Shown here: positions 1 to 10,659 of the stretch, in pieces | Layout of the letters: the number at the start of each line of letters is the position of its first letter | Position numbering within the stretch: the stretch's first letter is position 1 | DNA from: Hirudo medicinalis | Taxonomy: Eukaryota > Annelida > Clitellata > Hirudinida > Hirudinidae | Length of the DNA: 64,000 nucleotides | NCBI GenBank assembly: GCA_011800805.1 | Contig: MPNW01000044.1 | Coordinates: 73,124 to 137,123 of the forward strand | Direction: 5' to 3' | Program-made: the position numbers and the translations under genes | The notes under the pieces: generated by a model | Told to the model about the DNA's origin: nothing | Seen by the model: only the letters and a program-made list of their open reading frames with translations | Database searches by the model: none

Positions 1-130
1 GGATCTCTTGCAATCCTTTTAGTTGTCAAGCTTCTCTTTTTGATTTTCACATACAATACCCTTGTTTATGGAAAATCTCCTTTCAATAGATGCCTGACCA
101 ATGCTTAATATTAGCAACACTCTGACCTTA
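1..130 (-). mobile_element. hAT transposase C-terminal relic
   Basis: Read on the minus strand, positions 120 to 20 give an open stretch containing LSIGQASIERRFSINKG. This resembles the C-terminal dimerisation segment (S-x-x-x-A-x-x-E-R-x-F-S-x-N/x) of hAT superfamily transposases. It runs off the window edge on one side and is stopped on the other, so only a fragment can be described. It lies downstream of the last visible MROH1 exon, within that gene's next intron. Confidence 0.45.
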
Positions 131-536
131 TCTCTCCATGGGAATTTGTAGTTGTCATGCACTCATTTAAAAAAAAATCAATTATTTAGTCCCTTTTATA
201 GGTACAAAGAATTAGTCTTTTCCAGTTACAAAAGGTTGAGTACTCCTTCAGATATCAATCACAGTCACATTCTTAAATGACTGCAACATCAATTAATGTA
301 ATTAATAATAAATCCACATTACCTTTGATTCTTCAATAAAATTTATTGAAGTTTAGTAATTAAACTAATTCCAATACAATTTCAGGACTTTTTTTTTTAC
401 TTCTTTCATTTTTTAGGATTTTTAAGTACTAAGATTCTAAGGTCAAAGTTTCAGAAATTTAGGATTATTTAGGATGCATATGAGCCATGTAACACACATT
501 TAACTCTCTGTTTGAGAATTGAAATATACAAATAAC

Positions 537-3500
537 CTTTAAATCTTTTGAGTTCAACCATGAATTGAAAAGAACATCCCAGGCCATGTTAAGTTCAACA
601 AAAAAGTCTTCAGAGATATCTTGATTAGAGCCAGTGATATTGCTATATTTGTATTCAATAATTGCTTCACTAAAGTTAGCAAGCACTGAAATAAGGAAGT
701 AAACCTAAAGTAATTTTAAGGCAACAATTTCATGAGATTATGCAAACTCATACAAACATTTAGAAAAAGCACACTTCATGTTATCTGATCTGGTGATTGT
801 AAGCAAGGTTGAGCAAGTGCCAAGGCATGCCTTCAAGTATGGCATTGTAGCAGGAACTGCAATTAAAAGTTTAATTTTCAATTTATAATAATATCTTAAT
901 AGAATTGACATTCCATTGCATCAAAACCTGCAAATAAAAAACTGCCCCTATCAACAGGTTTTTCTTGGTGCTTCATCAACTAAAATTGTCACTAATTTTA
1001 TAATATTATTTAGATTATTAAATATTCGAGAATGTATAGAATTTCATGTCTTGCTAACTGAAATAGACAAGCATTAATAAAAGAAAATAAGGTGCAGATA
1101 CTTGCTCTGAAGAAATGAAATGAAGTTATACCACCAAAATATAATAATGAAAAGCACATTTATTTAAATTTCATTCTCAATTGCCTCAGTTCATAAAATA
1201 TTAAATAAAACCAACCATTGACCAAAGCCAGTTTTGCAAGAGTTTGAACCACAAAATAATGAGGCATAATCCCAGGCTGAAACTTGTCCAGTAACTCATT
1301 CATGACTTCATGGTAGAACTTACGATAGAGAGAACCAATTACATCACTTGCAGCAACTTGACAATCTAGTGACTGTTCCTAGTTTTGACAAATATTCAAT
1401 TTTAATATAAAAAGGAGTAAACAAATTTAACACGTTAAACACATTTAACCAGACTTTCAATTCTGTATGCATATATATTTTACATTATTATTAATATTAT
1501 TTCATAATTTGTTCAGTAAGGTCACATTTCCTTCTGAGTATTTCCAAAATAATCAGATTTATAATATGATTCAGTAAGTTTTTTGAATCTATAAATGTTT
1601 GAATAGAATTCCCACAGTTTATTTATTTTCTAATGCACTTTTATTGTATTTTCTTGAAATTGTGATACTCATTTTTTAATATTTAAATGCTTTTGACATT
1701 TTATTGTAATTTATAAATATTTACAGTTTTATTACTTATATATTGTGGTGTATTGGATTTATTCATTACTTTCAGTTCATATTTACATTTTGATGATAAC
1801 TATAGAGGCTCTGAAGATGTCATTTCAGCCAAAACTAGCCAGTAAGTCCCTTAATAAAATCAAAAGTGGAACTGAAGGTGATGCATTATCATATTTTCAC
1901 CTATATAATAAGTTTCACTCAATTTTACATACCCTCCGTGTGATGTAGTCATATGCATGCAAATTTACGGCTTGAGCAATGAGCAATCACCTCAAAATTA
2001 TTCAACTAGCCAGAGAACTTCCACTTTTGGAAAATTTATATTTTTGATATAGATAAACATTAGGGTGTTAGTGAAATCTATGGTAAAAATTAAAATACAA
2101 CATTTTTGTGTTTTCAGCCCCACACCCAAAGCTTTACATTTGACCCTATCATTGTGCAACAGAAAAAATTCCAAGATATTTCAAAGTTTACTTGTGGCAC
2201 AAAGGCAATGTTTTTAAACATGTGGTGAATAGTGTCTTGACAGCAATTCAGTGGCACATCAGTGCATCTCATAAAACTGTATTTAACTGAAATACCACAG
2301 GAAACCCATGTTTTGTGGTACTAGGTTATTTTGTGTATTTTTTTTACTCATAATTATTATCGATGTTATTGTTGAAAGACAGGTTTCAGGTTTTATGTTT
2401 TGACAACACTGGTAATGAAACAAGAGCAGGCACCCTACTTTGTTAGGTGCTACTTACAACTTTAACATGCAGACATCACATGCATGAACTCATTGTAGCA
2501 AATATCTTCAATCTTTTAATGGATTGGATTTGCTACACAAACTCTTTGAATTATTCTCGAAAGCATGGAATTAAATAGATGCAATTCTGATAGCAATGCC
2601 AGTGATCAGTCTTGTGCAGTCATTGTTGGTGAAATAAGTGAAAGACTTATCCAATTCTTTTGGCACCATTTATAAGAATTCCAGCTGAGATAACTACAAA
2701 TGGCTCTGGCTTTCTTGGTGACGAGTCAATTTATTTTCACATCATTGCTCCAAGATCATATCACAAAGACCATTGGATGGAAAAGGTAATATGAAGCTTA
2801 AAATCTGTTTTGGTCTCAATTTCATCTGGTGGTTGCTGCACTGTCTGGACCAAAATAGATCCATGCTTTCATAGTGAAGATGTGTCTCATAGCATTGTAT
2901 ATCTGCATGTCCTCAATATCTGCTCCAAAAGTTGACCTCCAATCGCTCAAAGATCTTGTTGCTTTCAATGCAATTAGCAAGCCTATTTCTTTGCAGATTA
3001 ATGCTCCATTTGTGGTTTTTGAATATGAAACACTTGTGGGGCTTTTTTTGATTCTGAAGTCTCTGCCATGAAGATGGTTAAGATGGTGATAACAGTTTCC
3101 TATGCCCATGAAATCAATCATTGCTGAAAAACTTTGCAGTGACTGACATAAGTTATTTCTGAATTGTGCAATATCATGTTTAAATACTTTTGACTACTTT
3201 TATTTAAATTTCAGGGATTTTGTGCCACCTGTAAACAATATTTTATTGTATAATATTTTTTTTTACAAATAATTAATAATGATTAAATAAAGAATATATT
3301 TAAATGATTATTTATTTTAAAAAAAACGCGTATATTGGTGTGCATTATTGTCATCTGCGTGTTTTACAAAGTCTTTCTTATACAGATCGTAAAAACTGCG
3401 TGCTACATTCGCCCGCGTGTTATAATCGTAAAAATACGTGATGAGTTAAAGAAAGTGAGTAGAAAGACCGAAAAGATGACGACTAGAAAACGGGATTACG

Positions 3501-6500
3501 TTTTTAATATAGCTTGTTTAAACAAAAAAAAATTCCTGGTTACCTCAAAAATATATTACAACAGTTTATTTACTTTTATTTATTTGCCAGCTTTTTTAAA
3601 CAGGCTTCGCCAGTGATATATTCAAACCCATTTTTTATTCATCCCATTATTATTTACATCCTTCCAATACAGTCAAATACTTGCCCTCAAAAAACTGGAT
3701 GATTAGGATGCTACCGCAACAGGATTCGAACGCGCAGCGTGAGAGGCAAAGTCTTAACCATTAGACCATGTGGGAGCACAACTCTACTTGCTTTTTTGTT
3801 CATTAATATCAGTTACATCACTAGATGATTAGGATGGTGCTCTCACAACGGGATATGAATCCATGCTGCCATCGAGCTTCCAGTAGCTCTCGAGTTTAAA
3901 GCTTGTATGCAATTTATAAAAACTTGAAAGTTGAAAATAAGTACAGTTGACTTAGGATTGGCATAGAGAATGACATGTGCAAATTTCAAGTTGCTACCAT
4001 TCACTGTTTGGGAGGAGTTCTTGGGACATACACTCACACACATACATGAATTTTCAGTTTTATATTATAGATTTATTGAACCAACAATTAAATCCACAGA
4101 AGAAAAAAAATAAGTTTGAATAGAAAAGATTTAAAAAAGAAATAGATTTATTGGTTCAAATGGTATATCTCAAGGGAATATAATTTCTGTCTAGGGGATA
4201 CCCTAAGGTAGAATTATTACATTATTGCAACAAAGTAGCTACAGTGCTAGAACAAATGTTATGCCAGTCCCTATTTTTTCCAATAACTTAAATTTAAAAT
4301 AAAGCTCAAATTTAGAAGAAATGTGTAATATCCTTACAGAATATAACTCGTAAGTTTTTTTCACTTTGATTAAGAATTAAGCACAAATTCCACAAATAAC
4401 CATTTTTTGCATAGAAATAATTACAACAGTCCTCAAACAAATTCATAAATTTCAGTGTTTTTTTATTTAAAACCAAATAAAATATTATTTCAATAAGACG
4501 TTATTCTTCCTTTCTTGGAAATAACATCTATGCAATTATTTTTCATAGTGTTTCGATGTTTTCATCCAGGTTTCTCCAGGCACTCCAAATCACTTCTCTC
4601 AAATCTTTTTCAGAGTCATATTGATGTCCACTGCCACAAACTTATTTCATGTCCACTACCATAAACTTCTTTCAAAGAAGGATCAAGACATTTTCAATTG
4701 GATTCAAGTTGGGGCAACATACAGGCTATTCCATAACCTGTTTGTCAGACAGGAAAAATGCTCTTGTTGCCTTTGAAAAATGATATTTGAACATTATCTT
4801 GCTGAAATTCAGGTTCTTTTGTTTTATCAAAAGGAAGATGATCCTTGAGCATTTGGATGAGTATCTGAGAGTCCTGTCTTCATTTCAAAAACACCGGTTC
4901 AACCTTCCCAAATGCTGAAATTCCTCCCCAGATCATTACAGAAACTCTTCAATTTTCCAACTAAAAAACATCTTTTTCTTTCCTGAGGTCATGCAATAGT
5001 ATTTATAACCATCTGGCCCACTGAATTTTTTTTGCATCTGAGAAAATCATGCATTCCCACCTTTCATTATAACTGACCATCTCTTTGGTCCAGAGGATAT
5101 GTTTTTTTCTTGTGATGGCTATTTAGTGCTGGAGCTCACTTTCTCATTTCATATTTTGGCTATCCACTGGAATTAAGATAGTTGCAGACTGAACTCATAT
5201 GGACATCCAAATCCAACTTACCTTTTATATTCTCCTGGTGAAGCATCCAACTCTGACTCTGTTTCAAGAATTTTTTTGGTCTTCTGCCCACATACATCTT
5301 ACCATATGAGTCTGGATCATTTAAAAATATTTTATGACACTTCTCTACTCAATTCCTTAGCAACCTTTGTTATTGAATAGTTTGCCTTCCTGAAGACCTT
5401 AATTTGTCTTTTGTTTTTCTGTCAAACATGCTTTCTTCCCCATGATGAAGTGAATGTAAAAGGAAGTTTTGAATTTCATATCCAATTTCGCGATTGGATG
5501 TCGTGAGAGTTCGATATGTCATTAGGGCGATTTTGAAGATGATGTGATTATGGATCGGTAGCCAGTGCAATTTCTTCAGGCAGTCAGTGCTATTAAAGGT
5601 AGGGTTAAGAAGGACAAGTTTAGCGAGTTTGTTTTGATAACATCATTAATGTAGATTAGGAAGAGCATGGGGCCTAAAACACTTCCCTGTGTCACAACAC
5701 TAGTAACATCAATTGAACCTGATATTGTAAATGTAAATGTAATTCATTTATATAGCACCATAAGCATAGCATCAGGGGTGCTTTTTTGTTAACCATTTAT
5801 ATAGCGCTCCTTCCCAAGGGTGCTTGTGGCAGTGCAGGCTGGACTTCAAACAAGACAGCAGGACTCGACAGCAGGTGCATGTCAATGAGATTGGTCTGTA
5901 AATGGAGGGGGTCAGATGTTGGACCTTTCTTGTGATTAAGAATAACATGAGCTGTTTTCCAGATAGGGAAATTTCCACTATTGAGAGAGAGAGATATGAT
6001 ATGATAGAATGGATGTGATAACCTAAAAGTACATCTTTTTAGCAAGATATTAGGAATGTGTTCAGGGCCTCATAAGCCAGAATGTTCCAGCTGTCTCAAA
6101 GTTTGTAGGACCATATCCGGGGTGACTGGAGAATCTCAGGAGAGCAGGGGTCATCCGTTATTGTTTTTTTTTTTATCCTGGACGGAGAACTGATAGTTAT
6201 CATAGGAAAACAGTGATTGTAAAGGTTTGTATTGTATTTGGCTTTTCAATGGAAAAAGTTGGTAGGCAGATGACATGTCAAAACTGAGATTCACACTCCC
6301 CAATTACATCAGACCAATCCTCAACTCCAAAACATTCTCTAAACTTAGATTTTGCTTCTTCATCTTGCTTGCTGCGCAGTTTTGTAGATTTAACCTTTTT
6401 AACAATGTCGTGAATTTTGAAGTTGTAATAGAGAAGGTGGTCCAAAATATCTTCAAAGATTATCTTTGGGATACATTTATTGAGAGGGACATTTGTAAAA

Positions 6501-9202
6501 ATGTTGTCGATGAGTATGGCAGATGTGGGCCCAATTCTTATGGGTCTGAGGAATGCAGACAGCATGAAAAAAAGAGTGGAGGGTGTTTAGAAATTCATTT
6601 GTGATGGGCAAAGTTTAGGAAACACATTATGTAAAACATAGACACAATATTACTGAGGCTCTCTGATTGTTGTCTCATTTTGTCAAGGCTTGACAACTGT
6701 AACTCCCTGCTTCATCAGCTATCCTCTGCTTCCCTCCAGATATTGCAGAGGATTCAACACAAAGCTGCTTGTCTAGGGAGGCGATATTGAACCTGCTGGC
6801 GCAATGAAATCACTCCATTGGCTTTCAGTTCCTGAAAGAATAAAATTCAAAATAGCCTTGCTGGCACACAAGGCTCTGATGACAGGAACACCTAGCCAAC
6901 ACTCTCCCCACACTCACACGTGAGGAGTCTGAGATCGGCCCTCGAACTTCCTCAACATTCCCATCCCAAGGAACAAGTTTGAAGCAAAGTCCTTCAAGTT
7001 CTCTGCCCCTTGGACATGGAATAGCCTAACCCCCCACAATTCAAGGCCTCTGATTCGTTCAGCTTCTTCAAGGCTAACCTCAAGACCCATCTTTTCCAAC
7101 AGTAGTGAAGGACGAAGCACCCCTGACGCTCAAGCTTATGGCTCTTTACAAATGAATATATTTATTTATTTATTTAAAGCTTATATTTAAAGTGCCAAAA
7201 GCATCCACGACAGGATATAAAAGGCACTATGGTAATCAAATCAATCAGTCCTACAGTCGAGTGGGCTGGATTTAAAACCAAATGTTAATGACTGGGAAGG
7301 TTAAATAGATGAGTTTTAAGGTTATTTTTGATCAATGTCAATGTCTCAGACGATCTGACATAATATTATTATTTGCAGATGGATTATTTTCAATTTGTAA
7401 TAGATTAATATTAAAGTCACCCATTATTGTGGCATTTCTGTTTTCTTTGACTGTGTAAGATATAAATTCCAAAAATTCTTTGCTGAAAGATTTTAATTTT
7501 TTCCAGATGGGGTATAAATTATTTCAATGTCAACGTTCCCCTGTGTTGGCTGCTTGATATTAGAAGATATTCAAATCTTTCAAATTTCCAATTAGTTGCA
7601 TCAATGAAAATAAATTCGATACTCTCTTTGATGAAAAACCAATGCCTCCTCCCATCACTGTTTATGAAGACAAATTTATAACCCTCAATAGTAGGCATTA
7701 GATCATCATTCTTCAACCAAGTTTCAATGACACTAAGGATCTCAGCATGACAAGAGGACAACAACAATTCCACCTCCTGAAGTTTTTTGAGATGCTTCTA
7801 TAATTGATGTGCATTAAGGAGAGACCTGATTTATAAACTTGGAACATATCTCTCATTGCAACATATTTAGCATCCCCATAAAATGCTGGCAGGAAGTCAT
7901 CCGGATCAAACAAAAAGAAATCAAAAGCAGCCATTTCTCAAATCAAAAATAAAATAAAAAGTTCATCTTGTTGCAAACATGGAAATCCAAATCAAATTCC
8001 CTCCAGAGCCTGAAGTCTGGTTGGTTTGGCAGATACAACTTTTTTGAAGCAGACATTCCCATTCCATGTCCATGTAGCATAGATCTTTTTTTGTCAGAAG
8101 GTGTCTGGCTCTTGCAAATAAGTCCGAATTGAACTTGGTCGGGTGTTCGTTGATGTAAATATTGCTGTTTCTTTCCTTTCTCAATTTTTTCCAAAGCATG
8201 AGTACCTTATCTCTGGTCTTCTTTGAGGAAAATGTAACAATTGTTCATGGGCCTTTTTTACTTGGAATTTTATAACTAGCCTCTATAAAATTTTCCACAC
8301 TGTTCACTCCCAATCTGTTAAAACACTCAACAATTATCTGCACTGTATCTACCCCGAGACCTGAGTTGATTTCCTAGTTTTTCTAGTTTTTATGTTGACT
8401 TTAATTTTCAACTTTGAATTTTCTTCCGAGGTCTCTGAGATTTTATTACTCATAAGCTTCATTTCTTTTGAGATTTCAGATTTGAAAATACTGAGTTCAC
8501 TTTGGATTAATTCTTTCATGGATTATTAGCTTGATTCTAATTTTTTCCGCCAGTACTTCAATTATAGCTTTGTAGAAATCAAGCCGTCAATTTTTTAGTT
8601 AGGAACTAAATTTTCATGTAGACATGATATTTTCTAGTACTACACTTATACATTATTTCTGTTATTTAATAACCAAAGATAAAAATATATCAACCAAGCA
8701 TAGGACCCAGTTAGGGCCAACTATCTTGGCCTATTCAACAAAAAGCATAATGTTTGTACTCTAAAAAAAAAATTATTTCATTCTAATAAACAGTTGATCT
8801 GTCCAGTCAATCATTTTAATGCTTTCACAATGCATCAAATTTTTGGAGTTTAACCAACCTTTGCGCAAGTTAATTCTCTAAACGCCTGGCAAATTACTTC
8901 GACAGCAACATCTTCATCAATCCAGTTAAGTGTATCATTAATAACACTTTCCATAGATCTTAATAAGAGGGATTTGTGTCCCTGCACTAGCTGAAGAAAC
9001 AAAACAACTCTTGCTTAGACAATCCTCAAGTAAATATCTAAGTGCAAAATGTTGTCACTTTAACATGACTGGCAAGGTAAAAATTGCATGAAGACAATAA
9101 TAGATTTGGCTGTTTCCTTCCAATGTCCTCTAATGAAGTTCTGATTATATTTTGGACATCAACATCCCTGTCATACGCAGCTTCAATCAAGGACATTGCC
9201 AT
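537..9202 (-). CDS. MROH1: MROH1 (maestro HEAT-like repeat family member 1), 5' part
   Basis: Five minus-strand exons encode the N-terminal HEAT-repeat region of an MROH1/HEATR7A-like protein, in vertebrates a large helical-repeat protein of about 1,600 residues. Exons: 9059-9202 (ATG at 9202; MAMSLIEAAYDRDVDVQN), 8859-8990 (RSMESVINDTLNWIDEDVA), 1216-1378 (GSLYRKFYHEVMNELLDKFQ), 758-856 (MPYLKACLGTC) and 537-685 (FSEAIIEYKYS, AWDVLFNSWLNSKDLK). All have GT/AG borders and every join keeps phase. The order and spacing follow human MROH1 from near residue 10: the FSE-ALEY and YDVLF-QWLQS blocks match clearly. An in-frame stop lies just upstream of the exon-1 acceptor, so translation probably begins at 9202 or the next Met (9196). 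The remaining exons lie left of the window. The 7.5-kb second intron is packed with retroelements. Confidence 0.88.
1379..3590. other. intron sequence, nothing recognised
   Basis: AT-rich sequence inside the second MROH1 intron. The only longer open frame (2822-3121, minus) shows no domain I recognise and no splice context tying it to a gene. I see no RNA gene or repeat here. Confidence 0.5.
3592..4040 (-). repeat. SINE family 1, tRNA-Glu-derived, with a second tandem head
   Basis: Positions 3709-3779 read on the minus strand as a tRNA-like head: an A-box-like TGGTCTAATGG, a GCCTCTCAC anticodon-loop region (CTC, as in tRNA-Glu), a B-box-like CGTTCGAATCC, and terminal GTGCTCCC pairing with a decayed 3' acceptor strand. 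A second degraded head follows at about 3830-3870 and a body continues to about 4040. The same head, body and the 3592-3705 flank recur at 56216-56600, which shows a dispersed family rather than a unique tRNA gene. Confidence 0.7.
4480..5420 (-). pseudogene. Tc1/mariner transposase relic
   Basis: Minus-strand reading in shifting frames recovers the IS630-Tc1-mariner core: a block beginning FQQDN near 4790, then LNPIEN near 4700 and a C-terminal segment with KGRI near 4500. In Tc1 proteins FQQDN contains the second catalytic aspartate and the acidic residue of LNP(I)EN is the third. Frameshifts and stops separate the blocks, so no protein can be made. It lies in the large MROH1 intron. Confidence 0.7.
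5580..8560 (-). mobile_element. non-LTR retrotransposon (jockey/CR1-like), split and decayed
   Basis: Minus-strand order is ORF1, endonuclease, reverse transcriptase. ORF1 remnants lie at 7943-8560 (INEHPTKFNSDLFARARHL, homologous to ORF1 of the 10.6-14.3 kb element). The APE-type endonuclease follows at 7330-7930 (TWLKNDD, then IMGDFNINLL), and its end at 6278-6600 (LIDNIFTN, DILDHL). The reverse transcriptase is at 5580-6170 (SLSLNSGNFPIWK, YRPISLT, TQGSVLGPMLFLIYINDV). Frameshifts separate most blocks. A plus-strand L2-type tail (6640-7260) is inserted between endonuclease blocks, and a SINE-like GCGCTATATAAATGG piece lies near 5750-5850. The conserved pieces allow a LINE call but not a firm clade. 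Confidence 0.75.
6640..7260 (+). mobile_element. L2-type LINE 3' end
   Basis: Plus-strand reading gives the C-terminal part of an L2/CR1-group ORF2: LDNCNSLLHQLSS near 6690, LHWLSVPERIKFKIALLAHK near 6815-6875, and APWTWNSLTP near 7005-7035. After the stop a short 3' UTR ends in a tail with KGCACTATGG-type sequence near 7225. The fragment is opposite in orientation to the LINE around it and interrupts that element between endonuclease blocks, so it inserted later. Frameshifts make it inactive. Confidence 0.75.
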
Positions 9203-9779
9203 ATCTGCAAAAGTCTTAAGCTCTAATGATTACTTTACGTTTTATTGTGCAACACAATCACATAAAATTTGCTTAGGGAACGCCATAATTTTCACCAATA
9301 TAATTTCTACATTTATAAATATATATATATGTATATAACATTATATACCGTCAATGTATCCACCAGTTTTTCTAACAGTTGTAGCTTTCATTGCTTACAA
9401 AAACCTTTCAAAATGCCCATCGACGATGTCACGCACTTCCTGTTGGAGCTGCCTGCCTTCAAATGTACTTGTTTACATCTGAATGTCACATGACACGACT
9501 TTTGCAACTCTTTTGTCGTCAAAATCTGCACTTTTCAATTCCTATTAATTAGTACTTCTCCCACGTCAATTTCAATAATTGATATCTCAAACGTTTGATA
9601 CACTGTTCTACTTTAACGTGTATTTAAGGCTTGTTCGATAATCTTCGTAAGTAATGCGAAATTCGTTAATCTAGTGAGACACTATATGCTACGACCTCAA
9701 AATTGACATTTTTCAAGTTCTATTAATTAGTACTTCTCCCACACAAATTTTAAAATTTAATCTTACAATTTTTTATACA

Positions 9780-10640
9780 TTATTTTACTTTACCGATGAC
9801 TGTTTGGAAGATCTTGAATTAGCTTCGTCACTTCTAACACATTTGTGATCTGGAACACACCGAATGTCACAGACTGCGAGATGACTTGAAACGATGGAGT
9901 TGGAGCAGAGGACGATCTATCTCGAACTTTTTCGATCTTTGAAATGAAATAATGAAATGTTGCGAAAAATCATTGGCACCCATTGGATGAGGCTTTGCCT
10001 TGTTGCGGATCTGACAAAAATTAAAAACGCAACTGCTATTTTTACAGGCTTTTATTTTACAGCAACAGAGTTCACAGAATGAACAACACTCAGAGGAAAT
10101 CGTATAGTCAGCAAAGAGTAAGAGTACAAGATTAAGAATCAAGCGAGACAGAGAAAGAGTCCTAAACAAGGGTAGACGTCAAGTGAAGAGTCCGGAGGAA
10201 GATGTTAGAGTCGCTCCGCCTGGTTCTCCAATGACTTCGCGCATCTTTGTGCTGTGTGCGTGTGCGTGTGCTCCTACAGCCTCTACCCATGATACCATTC
10301 AGTGAACGCCACATTTGGCGAGATGATTTACAAATCTCGATGATGTCGAGTGACAGTCTCTCTCTTTGACCTTAAGAGTTTTCTGAAGACTCTCTGGTGA
10401 GCCCGCCACTCCACCACATCAGGGCCCGACTGCATTTTGAGAGCCGCTTTTTCGAGGCGCCTTACTACCCATTTTGCGTCACAGCATTATATAATATCGC
10501 GATCGAACCATGGATCGGAAATACGCAAGTGGATGCATACTGATCTCTGTGGAATTAGCTGATCAATGGCGTTGAGGATTGCATCATGGAGCCGGGAATC
10601 AGAGACATCAACATCGACATTGTCAATATAGAACCCGATG
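9780..10640 (-). mobile_element. L2-type LINE fragment (endonuclease end to RT start)
   Basis: The minus strand encodes the segment between endonuclease and reverse transcriptase: NVDVDVSDSRLHDAILNAID near 10610, SDPWFDRDI near 10520, an Arg/Lys-rich linker near 10450, then ANDFSQHF near 9970 and FQITNVLEVTKLIQDLP near 9840. The same linker occurs at 52290-52560. A 278-bp solo LTR (10001-10278) interrupts it. It abuts the 3' end of the next LINE at about 10660. Confidence 0.65.
10001..10278 (-). mobile_element. solo LTR with 4-bp target duplication
   Basis: The 278-bp insert reads TGTAGGAG...CGCAACA on the minus strand, so it has TG/CA ends, and it carries an AATAAA signal near its 3' end (around 10045). 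GCCT flanks both sides (9997-10000 and 10279-10282). Comparison with the homologous LINE segment at 52.3 kb shows the insert is absent there, which independently defines its borders. It is probably the recombined remnant of an LTR retrotransposon; its parent family is not in this window. Confidence 0.65.
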
Positions 10641-10659
10641 ACCTACTCGTCCTGGCAAA

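Noticed and set aside
2822..3121. 99-codon minus-strand ORF in an MROH1 intron
   Set aside because: No recognisable domain, and a plus-strand frame overlaps it; nothing links it to MROH1 exons.
3709..3779. tRNA-Glu gene
   Set aside because: Acceptor stem and T arm are mismatched and the same unit with flanks recurs at 56.2 kb, so it is a SINE head.
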